Origin: Rhodoblastus acidophilus
Lineage (GTDB): Bacteria; Pseudomonadota; Alphaproteobacteria; Rhizobiales; Beijerinckiaceae
NCBI RefSeq assembly: GCF_009720655.1
Contig: NZ_WNKS01000008.1
Coordinates: forward strand, 86,966 to 150,965
Length of the DNA stretch: 64,000 nt
Reading direction: 5' to 3'
Part shown: one piece after another, positions 1 to 9,110 of the stretch
How positions within the stretch are numbered: position 1 is the stretch's first letter
Layout of the letters: each line of letters opens with the position of its first letter
The notes under the pieces: model-generated
The model's database searches: none
Seen by the model: only the letters and a program-made list of their open reading frames with translations
What the model was told of the DNA's origin: nothing
Translations under genes and position numbers: made by a program

Positions 1-237
1 AGACGGCGTGACTTCAGGTTTCGGCGGCGGCTTCGCGACCACAGGCGCATCGGGTCCGGGCGGAGGCGCGACAGGTCCGCCGAGCGGATTGGCGCCCTTC
101 CCCTCGGCCCCAGGTTGGGGCTTGAGCTCCGGCTGGGGCTTGAGCTCCGGCTGGGGCTTGGGCGCCACAGGCTCCGGCGCCGGCGGCGTCACGCCCTTAG
201 CCTGTTGTTCCTCGCCCTGTCCGTTTTGCGCGTTCAT
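1..237 (-). CDS. Proline-rich protein, N-terminal part (runs off the left edge)
   Basis: This is the first 79 codons of a minus-strand gene that continues beyond the window. The ATG at 237 is preceded by a GGGGA-type ribosome-binding site at about 245-250. The visible part is hydrophilic and dominated by Pro, Lys, Glu and Ala, and it contains an imperfect 18-bp tandem repeat encoding KPQPEL about 2.5 times (roughly bases 115-170). No signal peptide or membrane helix is visible, so I expect a disordered linker or spacer at the N-terminus of a larger protein. I do not recognise the family, and the function cannot be judged from this part. Confidence 0.6.
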   Translation of the reverse strand, partial: MNAQNGQGEEQQAKGVTPPAPEPVAPKPQPELKPQPELKPQPGAEGKGANPLGGPVAPPPGPDAPVVAKPPPKPEVTPS

Positions 238-324
238 TATGCAGTCCCCTGCCGTTTGCCGGCATTATAGCCGCCGCGCGCGTCGGGAAAACCCCAGTTT
301 GCGCACACAAGCGTTTTATATGGA

Positions 325-1206
325 TCACGCGTTGGCGGCGATCGCCTCGGCGATGGCGACGGTGCGCCGCGCCATGTCGGCGTGGAGCCGCTCCACCATC
401 CTGCCATCGATCTGCAGCGCGCCCTTGGACTGGTTCTCGGGCAGATCGAAGGTTTCGATGATTTTCCGCGCCCACAAAACCTCGGTTTCGGCGGGGGCGA
501 ACACGTCGTTGCAAATGTCCACCTGCTTGGGATGGATCAAGGTCTTGCCGTCCATGCCGAGATCGCGGCCCTGCTCGCATTCCGCGCGGAAACCGGCCTC
601 ATCCGAAAAATCGTTAAAAACCCCGTCGACGATGTCGACGCCATGGGCGCGGGCCGCCGCGACGCAGATCGACAGATAGGCCAGCATGGACTGACGTCCC
701 GGGGTGAGGCGCGCGCGGGTCTCCTTGGCGATGTCATTGGTGCCCATCACCAGAACGGCGAGGCGCGAGGCCGGATCGAGCGCGGTGCGCACAATGGAAT
801 CGGCGTTGAGGATCGCGGTCGGCGTCTCCATCATCGCCCAGAGTTTTGTACGCTCGGGCGCGCCGAGATCGCGAATCGCCTTGGCGGTGATGGTGATGTC
901 GCCGGGCGTCGAAACCTTTGGCAGCAGAATGGCGTCGGGACCCGCGGCGGCGGCGGCGGCGAGATCCTCCTTGCCCCACGGCGTGTGGGTTCCGTTGATG
1001 CGAATGACGACCTCGCGACGGCCAAATCCGCCCGCCGTGACGGCGGCGGCGACCTGCTCGCGCGCCAAAATTTTCGCATCGGGGGCGACGGCGTCCTCCA
1101 GGTCGAGAATCAGGGCGTCGGCGGCCAGCGTCCTGGCCTTTTCCAGCGCGCGAGCGTTCGACCCGGGCATGTAGAGCACGCTGCGGCGAGGACGTAGGCT
1201 GGTCAT
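325..1206 (-). CDS. CoA-ester lyase of the HpcH/HpaI aldolase / citrate lyase beta (CitE-like) family
   Basis: Predicted to cleave or form a C-C bond in an acyl-CoA ester (malyl-CoA, citramalyl-CoA or similar) in the cytoplasm. The protein starts with the typical RRSVLYMPGSN, followed by LILDLEDAVAPDAK (metal and substrate acid residues) and IRINGTHTPWG. It is a (beta/alpha)8 barrel of about 293 residues, normal for CitE-like lyases. Two ATGs lie side by side (1209 and 1206). The one at 1206 has the better spacing to the AGGGAG site. It resembles stand-alone CitE-like proteins more than the longer malyl-CoA lyase (Mcl) of the serine cycle, so the substrate is unassigned. Confidence 0.8.
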   Translation of the reverse strand: MTSLRPRRSVLYMPGSNARALEKARTLAADALILDLEDAVAPDAKILAREQVAAAVTAGGFGRREVVIRINGTHTPWGKEDLAAAAAAGPDAILLPKVSTPGDITITAKAIRDLGAPERTKLWAMMETPTAILNADSIVRTALDPASRLAVLVMGTNDIAKETRARLTPGRQSMLAYLSICVAAARAHGVDIVDGVFNDFSDEAGFRAECEQGRDLGMDGKTLIHPKQVDICNDVFAPAETEVLWARKIIETFDLPENQSKGALQIDGRMVERLHADMARRTVAIAEAIAANA

Positions 1207-1471
1207 CATTGCTCCCTGGCGGCGTCCCTGGCTTCGCAAAAGGCGAAAAAGACGCATAAAAAACAAAAGTCGCGCGGGCTGCGCATCCGCAACCCGCCGC
1301 GACGCCAATACTGGCGCGCGCACCTTAATCGTTCGGACGGCTTCACGCCATTGTCATTTTGACGTTGAAGCTTGCTTCTTTGGGGGCGCCGCGGCCGCTT
1401 GCTCCGCGGGACGCGTTGCGGCAAAAGGGGCGCGCCGCCAGCGGCCAGGACTGGCGGCGCGGAGACTGTCC

Positions 1472-2167
1472 ATGTGCGTCGCGAGTTTTCCCAAACGGCT
1501 GACCGAAGGCTACGAAAACTTCCTCAGCGGGCGTTTCGGCCGGGAGCGCGAGCGTTTCGAGGAATTGGCGCAGCGCGGCCAGAACCCGGAAATCCTGCTC
1601 ATCGGCTGCTGCGACTCGCGCGTGTCCCCGGAGCTGATTTTCGACGCGGGGCCCGGCGAAATGTTCGTGGTGCGCAATGTCGCCAATCTCGCGCCGCCCT
1701 ACAAGCCCAACGACGACTACCACGGCACCTCCGCGGCCATCGAATATGCGGTGATGGGCCTGAAGGTGAAGCATGTCGTGGTGATGGGGCACGCGGCCTG
1801 CGGCGGCATCCGGGCGTTCACCGAAATGCAGGCGGACCCCTACATGCGGCCTCTGGCCCCCGGCGATTTCATCGGCCGCTGGATCAAGCTGCTGGCGCCG
1901 GCGGCGGAAACGCTGGGGCCGCCGAGCGAGCCGCTGCGCGACTGGTCGGAGCGGCTGAACCACGAGTCGATCAAGCAAAGCCTCGCGAACCTGCGCACCT
2001 TCCCCTACATCGCCACGCTGGAAGAACGGGGCTGGCTGCACCTGCACGGCGCCTATTTCGGCGTCGCCACGGGGGAATTGCAGATTCTGAATGAAGAAAC
2101 CGGGCAGTTCTGCCAGGCCTCGGCGCAAGCCTATCGCGAAGCGTTTTCGGCGACGCCGAGGTTTTGA
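1472..2167 (+). CDS. Beta-class carbonic anhydrase
   Basis: Catalyses reversible hydration of CO2 to bicarbonate in the cytoplasm. The zinc site of the beta class is clear: Cys46-x-Asp48-Ser-Arg50 (GCCDSRVSPE) and His107-x-x-Cys110 (GHAACGG), with the RNVAN segment between them. The length of 231 residues is normal for bacterial beta enzymes. It stands alone, convergent with rdgB: its stop codon ends at 2167 and the rdgB stop begins at 2168, so the two genes meet tail to tail with no spacer. Bicarbonate supply for carboxylation reactions is the likely role. Confidence 0.92.
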   Translation: MCVASFPKRLTEGYENFLSGRFGRERERFEELAQRGQNPEILLIGCCDSRVSPELIFDAGPGEMFVVRNVANLAPPYKPNDDYHGTSAAIEYAVMGLKVKHVVVMGHAACGGIRAFTEMQADPYMRPLAPGDFIGRWIKLLAPAAETLGPPSEPLRDWSERLNHESIKQSLANLRTFPYIATLEERGWLHLHGAYFGVATGELQILNEETGQFCQASAQAYREAFSATPRF

Positions 2168-2791
2168 TTACTTCAGCAGCGTCCTCGCCATCATCTGGAA
2201 CGCCCGCGCCCGGTGCGAGAGGGCTTCCGACCCGTCTGGCGGGATTCCGTGCTTTTCCTCGGCGGACATTTCCCCAAAAGTGCGAGCGTGGCCGTCGGGC
2301 GTGAAGCACGGATCATAGCCGAACCCGGCCATTCCGCGCGGCGGAAAGGCCAGGTCGCCAAAAACCTTGCCTTCGAAAACAGCCTCTTCGCCGTCAGGCC
2401 AGACCACGGCCAGCGCCGAGACGAAATGGGCGCGGCGGGAAGGCGAACCGGAGGCCTGCGCTTCCGCTTCGATCCGCGCCATGGCGGCGCCAAAATTTTT
2501 GGCCTCGCCCGCCCAACGGGCGGAATAAATCCCCGGCGCGCCGTCGAGCGCATCGACGCACAGGCCGGAATCGTCGGCGAAGGCCGGCAGGTTGGCGGCC
2601 TTGGCGGCGGCGCGGGCTTTTATGAGCGCGTTGCTCACAAAATCCGAGCCGGTTTCCTCCGGCTCAGCCAAACCCAGTTCGCCCGCCGAAACCGCCTCCA
2701 CGCCATAGGGTGCGAGCAATTCGCGCATTTCGCGCAATTTGCCCGCGTTATGGGTGGCGATGACGAGCTTGCCCGTCAGCCTGCGGCTCAT
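2168..2791 (-). CDS. rdgB: RdgB/HAM1-type dITP/XTP pyrophosphatase
   Basis: Hydrolyses non-canonical purine triphosphates (ITP, dITP, XTP) to monophosphates and so keeps deaminated purines out of DNA and RNA. The family signatures are all visible: [10 protein letters not shown] near the N-terminus, FADDSGL (residues 71-77), [10 protein letters not shown], and GFGYDP near residue 158. At 207 residues the length is normal. The ATG at 2791 overlaps the rph stop (ATGA), so the pair is translationally coupled. The rph-rdgB pairing is common in alphaproteobacteria. Confidence 0.95.
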   Translation of the reverse strand: MSRRLTGKLVIATHNAGKLREMRELLAPYGVEAVSAGELGLAEPEETGSDFVSNALIKARAAAKAANLPAFADDSGLCVDALDGAPGIYSARWAGEAKNFGAAMARIEAEAQASGSPSRRAHFVSALAVVWPDGEEAVFEGKVFGDLAFPPRGMAGFGYDPCFTPDGHARTFGEMSAEEKHGIPPDGSEALSHRARAFQMMARTLLK

Positions 2792-3498
2792 GCCGTGATC
2801 GCCTGCTTCTGCAATTGCACCAACTCCGTCACGCCCTTTCGCGCAAGGCCAAGAAGCTTTGTCAGCTCTTCCTCGGAAAAAACCGCCCCCTCGGCGGTCG
2901 CCTGGACCTCGACGAGACCTCCCGTCCCGGTGATGACGAAATTGCCGTCGGTGTGGGCGACCGAATCCTCGTCGTAATCGAGGTCGAGCACCGGAACGCC
3001 CTGGTAAATGCCGCAGGACACCGCCGCGACATGATCCTTGATCGGCATATCCTTGATCATCGAGCGGTCGCGCATCCACTTCAAACAATCGTGAAGGGCG
3101 ACCCAGGCGCCGGTGATCGAGGCGGTGCGGGTGCCGCCGTCCGCCTGGATCACGTCGCAGTCGAGCGTGATCTGGCGCTCGCCGAGAGCCTGCAAATTGG
3201 TGACGGCGCGCAGGGAGCGGCCGATCAGCCGCTGGATCTCCTGCGTCCGTCCCGAGGGCTTCGAAGTCTCGCGGCGCGTGCGGGTGTGGGTGGCGCGCGG
3301 CAGCATGGCGTATTCGGCGGTGATCCAGCCTTTGCCTTGGCCGCGCAGCCATTGCGGCGGCTTGTCCTCCAGCGAGGCTGTGCACAGCACATGGGTGCCA
3401 CCGAATTTCACCAGGCACGAGCCTTCGGCGTAGCGCGCGACATTGCGCTCGATGGAGACGGGGCGCATGGAGTCGGGCGCGCGTTTGGACGGACGCAT
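2788..3498 (-). CDS. rph: Ribonuclease PH
   Basis: Phosphorolytic 3'-5' exoribonuclease that trims the 3' ends of tRNA precursors; family members work as a ring hexamer. The sequence begins [17 protein letters not shown] and contains the core [19 protein letters not shown], the phosphate-binding [15 protein letters not shown] and the [19 protein letters not shown] block. The product is 236 residues. The ATG at 3498 has an AGGGAAG site upstream. It is the first gene of the rph-rdgB pair and overlaps rdgB by 4 nt. Confidence 0.95.
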   Translation of the reverse strand: MRPSKRAPDSMRPVSIERNVARYAEGSCLVKFGGTHVLCTASLEDKPPQWLRGQGKGWITAEYAMLPRATHTRTRRETSKPSGRTQEIQRLIGRSLRAVTNLQALGERQITLDCDVIQADGGTRTASITGAWVALHDCLKWMRDRSMIKDMPIKDHVAAVSCGIYQGVPVLDLDYDEDSVAHTDGNFVITGTGGLVEVQATAEGAVFSEEELTKLLGLARKGVTELVQLQKQAITA

Positions 3499-3690
3499 TG
3501 TTCTTCCCTGGAAACGAGTTCGGTCGCGACCTGATAACAAGCCTTTCGGCAAACCGCAAAACTTTCGGGCCGATCAGGCGGCTACGTAAAGGATGCACGC
3601 AAAGGATGCATTGCGCGCGGCCGAGGACGGGATTAGCTTGGTTTTGGTGTTGACGTTTTTTTCCACAGTCAGTTGACGCAGGAGGCAGCA

Positions 3691-4101
3691 ATGATCACGC
3701 GGTCCCGTGGATACTTTACCAGCGCTTTGGCGATGGCGGCGGCGTTCGGCTTCGTGCTCGCCACCAGCGCCCCGGCTGACGCGCGACCCGGCTACAGGGG
3801 CGGCGGCGGCGGCGGAGGCGGCGGCGTCTATCGCGGCGGCGGCGGCGGCTATCGCGGTGGTGGCGCCGTTTATCGCGGCGGCGCCGTTCGTGGCGGCGGC
3901 TACGCCTATCGCGGCGGCGGCTACCGTGGCGGCGGCTGGGGCGGATACGGCTGGGGCGCGCCCGTCGGGGCTGCGATCGGACTGGGCGTTCTCGGCGCCG
4001 CGGCCGCGGCGGCGGCCGCGTCATCCGGCGGGTATTGCCGCGTTCCCGTCTATGACAGCTGGGGCAATGTGGTCGGCTATCGCAACGCCTACTGCAACTG
4101 A
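3691..4101 (+). CDS. Secreted glycine-rich repeat protein
   Basis: A 136-residue protein with a clear Sec signal peptide (hydrophobic stretch around residues 11-27, cleavage after ADA), followed by about 55 residues of GGGG and YRGGG repeats. A short hydrophobic Ala-rich segment and a conserved-looking tail with Cys residues ([23 protein letters not shown]) complete it. The ATG at 3691 is chosen because GGAGG lies five bases upstream; an in-frame TTG at 3673 is less likely. Such proteins are common, uncharacterised periplasmic or envelope proteins in Rhizobiales. No enzymatic function is implied. Confidence 0.75.
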   Translation: MITRSRGYFTSALAMAAAFGFVLATSAPADARPGYRGGGGGGGGGVYRGGGGGYRGGGAVYRGGAVRGGGYAYRGGGYRGGGWGGYGWGAPVGAAIGLGVLGAAAAAAAASSGGYCRVPVYDSWGNVVGYRNAYCN

Positions 4102-4184
4102 GCCGGCATGGAAGGCAATCGGGGCGAAGCGAATTTTTGCGCTTCGCCCTTCCTTTCCCTTGATCGCCCTGCTATCTGCGGCGC

Positions 4185-5990
4185 ATGAGCGCCCATCCCA
4201 TCGAAAATGTCCGCAACTTCTCCATCGTCGCCCATATCGACCATGGCAAGTCCACCCTCGCCGACCGGCTGATCCAGCAGACCGGCACCGTGGCGGCGCG
4301 CGACATGAGCGAGCAAATGCTCGATTCCATGGACATCGAGCGCGAGCGCGGCATCACGATCAAGGCGCAGACCGTGCGCCTCGAATACAAGGCGCAGGAC
4401 GGCAAGACCTATATTCTCAACCTGATGGACACGCCCGGGCACGTCGACTTCGCCTATGAAGTGTCGCGGTCGCTGGCCGCCTGCGAGGGCTCGCTGCTGG
4501 TGGTGGACGCCTCCCAGGGGGTTGAGGCCCAAACCCTCGCCAACGTCTATCACGCGCTCGACGCCGGCCACGAAATCGTGCCGGTGCTCAACAAGATCGA
4601 CCTGCCCGCCGCCGAGCCCGACCGCATCAAGGCGCAGATCGAGGAGGTGATCGGCCTCGACGCCTCCGAAGCCGTGCCGATTTCGGCCAAGACCGGCATC
4701 AACATCGATCTGGTGCTGGAAGCCATCGTCAAGCGCCTGCCCCCGCCCAAAGGCGACGAGACCGCGCCGCTGAAGGCGCTCCTGGTTGATTCCTGGTACG
4801 ACGCCTATCTCGGCGTGGTCGTGCTGGTGCGGATTTTCGATGGCGCGCTGAAAAAGGGCCAGAAAATCCAGATGCTCGCCACCGGCGCCCACTATGAAGT
4901 GGACCGCATAGGCGTGTTTCGCCCGAAAATGCAGGATGTGGAAAAACTCGGCCCCGGCGAGGTCGGTTTTATCACCGCGCAGATCAAGCAGGTGGCCGAC
5001 ACCCGCGTCGGCGACACCATTACCGACGAAAGAAAACCCTGCGCGGAAGCCATGCCCGGCTTCAAGCCGGCGCAGCCCGTGGTGTTCTGCGGCCTGTTCC
5101 CGGTGGACGCCGCCGATTTCGAGGATTTGCGCGCCGCCATGGGGCGGTTGCGGCTCAACGACGCCAGCTTCTCCTATGAAATGGAATCCTCCGCCGCGCT
5201 GGGCTTCGGCTTCCGCTGCGGTTTTCTCGGCCTGCTGCACCTGGAAATCATCCAGGAGCGGCTGGAGCGCGAGTTCAATCTCGACCTGATCGCCACCGCG
5301 CCCTCGGTCATCTACAAAATCCACATGAACAATGGCGATGTGATCGAGCTGCACAATCCCGCCGACATGCCCGATGTGGTCAAAATCGCGGAGATACAGG
5401 AACCCTGGATCAAGGCCACGATTTTGACGCCAGACGACTATCTCGGCTCCGTCCTAAAACTGTGCCAGGACCGGCGCGGCGTGCAGGTGGATTTGAACTA
5501 CGTCGGCAAGCGCGCCATGGTGGTCTATGAACTGCCGCTCAATGAAGTGGTGTTCGATTTTTATGATCGCTTGAAGTCGATCTCCAAGGGCTACGCCTCG
5601 TTCGACTATGCGCTGACCGATTACCGCGCCGGCGATCTCGTCAAAATGTCGCTCCTGGTCAACGCCGAGCCGGTGGACGCCTTGTCCATGCTGGTGCATC
5701 GCACCCGCGCCGAATCGCGCGGGCGCGCCATGTGCGAAAAACTGCGCGAGCTGATCCCGCAGCACATGTTCCAGATTCCGATCCAGGCCGCCATTGGCGC
5801 GAAGATCATCGCCCGCGAAACCATCCGCGCCCTGCGAAAAGACGTGACCGCCAAGTGCTACGGCGGCGACGTCAGCCGCAAACGAAAACTGCTGGACAAG
5901 CAGAAGGAAGGCAAGAAGCGGATGCGCCAGTTCGGCAAGGTGGACATTCCGCAGGAAGCGTTCATCGCCGCGCTGAAAATGGACAGCTGA
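4185..5990 (+). CDS. lepA: Elongation factor 4 (LepA), back-translocating ribosomal GTPase
   Basis: Ribosome-associated translational GTPase that remodels stalled or mistranslocated ribosomes. G-domain motifs are intact: AHIDHGKST (G1), DTPGHVDF (G3) and NKID (G4). EF-G-like domains II, III and V follow, and then the LepA-specific C-terminal domain ending in [24 protein letters not shown]. The length of 601 residues matches the family exactly. A perfect stem-loop terminator starts 11 nt after the stop, so lepA appears monocistronic. Confidence 0.97.
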   Translation: MSAHPIENVRNFSIVAHIDHGKSTLADRLIQQTGTVAARDMSEQMLDSMDIERERGITIKAQTVRLEYKAQDGKTYILNLMDTPGHVDFAYEVSRSLAACEGSLLVVDASQGVEAQTLANVYHALDAGHEIVPVLNKIDLPAAEPDRIKAQIEEVIGLDASEAVPISAKTGINIDLVLEAIVKRLPPPKGDETAPLKALLVDSWYDAYLGVVVLVRIFDGALKKGQKIQMLATGAHYEVDRIGVFRPKMQDVEKLGPGEVGFITAQIKQVADTRVGDTITDERKPCAEAMPGFKPAQPVVFCGLFPVDAADFEDLRAAMGRLRLNDASFSYEMESSAALGFGFRCGFLGLLHLEIIQERLEREFNLDLIATAPSVIYKIHMNNGDVIELHNPADMPDVVKIAEIQEPWIKATILTPDDYLGSVLKLCQDRRGVQVDLNYVGKRAMVVYELPLNEVVFDFYDRLKSISKGYASFDYALTDYRAGDLVKMSLLVNAEPVDALSMLVHRTRAESRGRAMCEKLRELIPQHMFQIPIQAAIGAKIIARETIRALRKDVTAKCYGGDVSRKRKLLDKQKEGKKRMRQFGKVDIPQEAFIAALKMDS

Positions 5991-6000
5991 GATCAAGCCT

Positions 6001-6050
6001 CCTAAGCAAACATTCGTTGGTCGCCCAACGAATGTTTGCTTAGGTTCCTT
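6001..6050 (+). terminator. Rho-independent terminator of lepA
   Basis: A perfect 20-bp inverted repeat (6001-6020 with 6025-6044) encloses a 4-nt loop and is followed by a T-rich tract. It begins 11 nt after the lepA stop codon. Confidence 0.85.
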
Positions 6051-6057
6051 TGTTTTC

Positions 6058-6105
6058 GCAGGATTTTCGTCCGAAAACCGGTGGCCACTTTTCGGAAATC
6101 CTGCT
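6058..6105. repeat. Palindromic intergenic repeat (family E)
   Basis: An interrupted palindrome of about 48 bp. The ends (GCAGGATTTT and AAATCCTGCT) are complementary, and the inner part contains CCGAAAAC and GTTTTCGG-like arms around ACCGGTGGCCAC. It resembles the short palindromic repeats scattered between genes in Rhizobiales genomes. It directly follows the lepA terminator. Confidence 0.55.
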
Positions 6106-6135
6106 TAGATTGGGGCGCTTCGCAGGAGGCACCCC

Positions 6136-6696
6136 ATGCGATTTCTTCCCCTGGCTTCGCTGATCTGCCTTTGGCCCGCCGCCGCCGGCGCCATTGACGA
6201 CCGAGAATTCAAATCTCTCACGCCGATCCTAGCGCCGAAGCCGGGCGCGAAAATCTGTTTCGCGCGTCATTACGACCCTGACCATCTGCGCGCACATCCG
6301 CGCCAGAAGGTGACGGATTTGACACTGCTTTTGCGTGTGCGCGGCTATGACAAAACTGGTGAGACGGCCACGGCCGACGCCGAGCGCATCGCCTATGAAT
6401 TCGCTCTGTCCGCCCGACGCCGCGCCGACAGAAAGGCTCTGACCGCAACCGGAGATTGCGCGGGCGCCGAAAAGGCCCGCTGCGCGGTTGAATGCGATGG
6501 CGGCGGCTTCGATCTCGCAAAATCAGGAGAGGGCGTCGCACTGAAATTGTCGGGCGAAGGCGTGGGCCTGGAGAACGATTGCGATACGTCTCGCGGCGTA
6601 TTCATAGCCCCGGGCGCTGACGACAGAGTTTTTCAGCTTGAGCCGGCGCCGGACGCCGCCTGCGCGCCACTGGAGAAAAAAGTACTGGGCCGCTGA
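6136..6696 (+). CDS. Secreted protein of unknown function
   Basis: A 186-residue protein with a signal peptide (MRFLPLASLICLWPAAAGA, likely cleaved after AGA) and a mature domain with several cysteines (KICFARH, GDCAGAEKARCAVECDGGGF, NDCDTS, DAACAP). Disulfides are therefore plausible and the protein is probably periplasmic. GCAGGAGGC just before the ATG is a good ribosome-binding site. I do not recognise the family. It is convergent with the next gene, 18 bp apart. Confidence 0.7.
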   Translation: MRFLPLASLICLWPAAAGAIDDREFKSLTPILAPKPGAKICFARHYDPDHLRAHPRQKVTDLTLLLRVRGYDKTGETATADAERIAYEFALSARRRADRKALTATGDCAGAEKARCAVECDGGGFDLAKSGEGVALKLSGEGVGLENDCDTSRGVFIAPGADDRVFQLEPAPDAACAPLEKKVLGR

Positions 6697-6714
6697 GCCT
6701 CCATCTCGCGCGTT

Positions 6715-7596
6715 CTAAGGCAACAACTTGACCAGTTCGTCGGCCTGCTTGCCCAAGGCGGCGAGATCGTCCGGCTTCAATGCCTTGGCGAAACATTGCC
6801 GCCAGGCCTCCTCGCCCTCGGCTTCGGCCTTTTGCGCCGCCTCCAACTGGGACTCGTCTTTCTCTTTGGACGCCTGATAGGCCTTTTGCGCCTTTTTCGC
6901 CTTCTGCTCGAACGTCTTCCACAAAGCCTGGCAGGCGGTCGAGGGTTTTGGCGCCTTCGCCGGCTGCGCCTGGATGACATAGAGCAGGTCGCCGCGCAGA
7001 ACGCTCACCACCAGCGCATTGGGGGCGGTGGGCCCGACATCCTGCGCAAACGCGCCGAGCAGCGCCACCGCGCTCGGGTCAGCGCTCGTCGGAATCGGCG
7101 CGTGGAGCGAGAAGGCGGCGTCGCCGCCGATCGCCAGGGAATAGAAATTCACCGCCTTGAGCGCATCCGGGAGGGTTGACGGCAGGTTGAGGTTCTGGCT
7201 CTCCGGGTCGGCCCGCACGGCGGCCAGCCAGGCGTTCGCCACGCCCTGCGTGGTGACGGCGATGCTCGGGTCCTTTTCCGCTTTGGCGTAGACCACGGCG
7301 TCGAGCGCGTCGCCGCCGGGCGAATCGGGCGCCAGGCTCTCCGGCGAGAGTTCGCTCCGCTCGTAGCCCTGAGGTTTTGGACCGACGAGCGCGGACAATT
7401 GCTTGAGCAGCTCCGCACGTTCGGACTCCTCCAGTTTTTGGACCACCTCCTCTTTCGTGTTGGCGTCGACCGCCGCCTTGACCTTGGCGACCGCCGCCTG
7501 CCGGGCCGCGAAATAGGCGTCTTCCGCCGGCGTGGCCGCGCACAGGGACGCACAGGACAAAAGCGCGACCGCCGCCGCGAGCCAAATCCTCAACAT
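6715..7596 (-). CDS. Secreted, charged alpha-helical protein of unknown function
   Basis: A 293-residue protein with a signal peptide (MLRIWLAAAVALLSCASLCA, cleavage near ATPA). The mature N-terminal part is Lys/Glu/Ala-rich, and the C-terminal third (about residues 220-270) is rich in KAQKAYQASKEKDESQLEAAQKAE-type sequence that should form a coiled coil. Three Cys occur in the signal and C-terminal regions. No enzymatic motif is visible and I do not recognise the family. It is probably periplasmic. Confidence 0.65.
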   Translation of the reverse strand: MLRIWLAAAVALLSCASLCAATPAEDAYFAARQAAVAKVKAAVDANTKEEVVQKLEESERAELLKQLSALVGPKPQGYERSELSPESLAPDSPGGDALDAVVYAKAEKDPSIAVTTQGVANAWLAAVRADPESQNLNLPSTLPDALKAVNFYSLAIGGDAAFSLHAPIPTSADPSAVALLGAFAQDVGPTAPNALVVSVLRGDLLYVIQAQPAKAPKPSTACQALWKTFEQKAKKAQKAYQASKEKDESQLEAAQKAEAEGEEAWRQCFAKALKPDDLAALGKQADELVKLLP

Positions 7597-7755
7597 GACG
7601 CGCTCCTTCCCGCCAAAAGGCGAAGCCCTGGGGCCAGCCTACGCCCGGCAGCGTCTCAACTCAACGACTCCAACTTGCGCGCCGTCCCGCGGGAACCGAT
7701 TCGCACACCGAATATTTGCTCCCAGTCATCGGCGCGGAGACCTTGCGGGCGGCAT

Positions 7756-7881
7756 GATACGGTTTCCGCAAGATCGCTTCGCGATCCGCGAAAACGAAAT
7801 CGCGCGGAAATCCTTCAGGCGAAGGGCGGATTTCCGCGCGAGCGGAATACGATTTCCGAATTGATCCTTCGGAAATCGTAT
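7756..7881. repeat. Dispersed palindromic repeat, family A, copy 1
   Basis: Starts with GATACGGTTTCCGCAAGATC, includes a GCTTCGCGATCCGCG stem and the block CGGATTTCCGCGCGAGCGG, and ends in GGAAATCGTAT, which is nearly the reverse complement of the start. Closely related copies lie at 33153-33213 (short form) and 40457-40600. The 386-bp gap between 7597 and 7982 is almost wholly occupied by this and the next two elements; I see no gene in it. Confidence 0.7.
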
Positions 7882-7938
7882 GAGAACGTTTTCGAGCGAA
7901 ATAGATGCCGGTTCGCGTGAATAAAACGCGTCAAAACA
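7882..7938. repeat. Dispersed intergenic repeat, family D, copy 1
   Basis: Contains the block AACGTTTTCGAGCGA, then ATGCCGGTTCGCGTGAA and AAAACGCG. The same block occurs in inverted orientation at 15011-15066. It is contiguous with the family A repeat on its left. Confidence 0.65.
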
Positions 7939-7943
7939 AGACT

Positions 7944-7986
7944 CTAGAGCTTTTTCATGGCTCCATGAAACGTGAAAAAGCTCTAG
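7944..7986 (-). terminator. Hairpin at the end of the yhhJ-like gene
   Basis: The arms 7944-7959 and 7971-7986 pair over 15 of 16 positions (CTAGAGCTTTTTCATG with CGTGAAAAAGCTCTAG). The stem includes the stop codon of the ABC permease gene and is followed on the minus strand by a modestly T-rich stretch. It probably ends the ABC export operon. Confidence 0.45.
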
Positions 7987-9110
7987 TCCTGCGCGCTGAT
8001 GACGCTGGCAAAACGCTTGCGGCACAGCGCCAGCGTGGCGACGCCGAGCGCGGCCATGACCAGCATCTGCGGCCACACCAGTTCGATTCCAGCGCCGCGA
8101 TAAAGCACGGCTTGCGCGAAGGCGACGAAATGGGTGTTCGGCGTGAATTTCATCACGAATTGCAGCCAAGCCGGCATGGTTTCAAGCGGCGTGGTGCTGC
8201 CCGACAATAAGTACAAAGTGATGATCACCGGCAGCGCCAGCAGGCCGAACTGCGGCATGGTGCGCGCGAAAGTGGCGAGCAGCAGGCCCAGCGCCGTCAC
8301 CGAAATCATGAACAGGATGGCGCCCGCGACGAACAGCGGCACGGATCCCTGGATGGGAATGCCCAGGCCCCAATGCACGACGAACAACAATGACAGCAGC
8401 GAGGCGCCGACGATCACCGCGCCATTGGCAAAAATCTTCGCCAGCATGATTTCAAGCGGCGTCACCGGCATCACCAGCAGATGCTCGATGGTGCCGTGCT
8501 CGCGCTCGCGGATCAACGCGGAGCCCGTCAGAATGATCGAGAGGATGGCGATATTGTTGATCACCTCCATCACCGCGGTGAACCACATGGAATTCAAATT
8601 CGGATTGAATTTCGAGCGCACGACGAGATCGACCGGCGCCGCGCCGGCGTGGTCGGATCGAGCGAGGAAGGACGCCGCTTCCCGCGCGATGATCTGCTGG
8701 ATGTACACAGCGCCGTTTCCCGCCAGAGCCATGGCCGTGGCGTCGACATTGATCTGGATCGACGGTCTTTTGCCCGCCAGCGCCTCGGACTCGAATTTCG
8801 GCGGGATCTCCACGACAAAGACATAGCGGCCGCTGTCCATGCCCGGATCGATCTGGGCGGGCGTGATCACATCCGCCGTCTTGAACAAGGGCGGCAGCAG
8901 GGCGGAAACGATGCGGCGCGACAGGTCCGAACGGTCCTCGTCAACCACGGCGACCTGCGCGGATTCGACCTCGAATTTCAGGCCCGTGGCCACCTGCACC
9001 ACAGCGACGGTGAAGACGTAGAAAATGACGGCGAGCAGGACCGGATCGGCCAAAAGGCTGCGCAATTCCTTGACGCTCAAACGAAAAATGCGCCGCAGCC
9101 CGGAAAGCAT
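7983..9110 (-). CDS. yhhJ: ABC-2 type export permease, YhhJ-like
   Basis: Inner-membrane permease half of an ABC exporter. The layout is typical of the ABC-2/YhfJ-DrrB type: one N-terminal membrane helix (LLADPVLLAVIFYVFTVAVV), a large periplasmic domain of about 150 residues, then five helices from about residue 185, with LIREREHGTIEHLLVMPVTP preceding the second transmembrane block. The length is 375 residues. The ATG at 9110 abuts the rbbA stop at 9111-9113, and GGAGG lies within the end of rbbA. It matches the third member of the E. coli yhiI-rbbA-yhhJ locus; the substrate is unknown. Confidence 0.85.
   Translation of the reverse strand: MLSGLRRIFRLSVKELRSLLADPVLLAVIFYVFTVAVVQVATGLKFEVESAQVAVVDEDRSDLSRRIVSALLPPLFKTADVITPAQIDPGMDSGRYVFVVEIPPKFESEALAGKRPSIQINVDATAMALAGNGAVYIQQIIAREAASFLARSDHAGAAPVDLVVRSKFNPNLNSMWFTAVMEVINNIAILSIILTGSALIREREHGTIEHLLVMPVTPLEIMLAKIFANGAVIVGASLLSLLFVVHWGLGIPIQGSVPLFVAGAILFMISVTALGLLLATFARTMPQFGLLALPVIITLYLLSGSTTPLETMPAWLQFVMKFTPNTHFVAFAQAVLYRGAGIELVWPQMLVMAALGVATLALCRKRFASVISAQD

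Noticed and set aside
115..170. CRISPR-like or regulatory tandem repeat
   Set aside because: The 18-bp repeats are in frame and encode KPQPEL in a Pro-rich protein, with no spacers.
2792..3691. RdgB extended to a 507-residue fusion protein
   Set aside because: The extra 300 codons lie opposite phase to rph in the same region and encode nothing recognisable; the ATG at 2791 gives the canonical RdgB.
3780..3960. GC-rich repeat as a DNA element
   Set aside because: It is the coding sequence of glycine-rich YRGGG repeats in a secreted protein.
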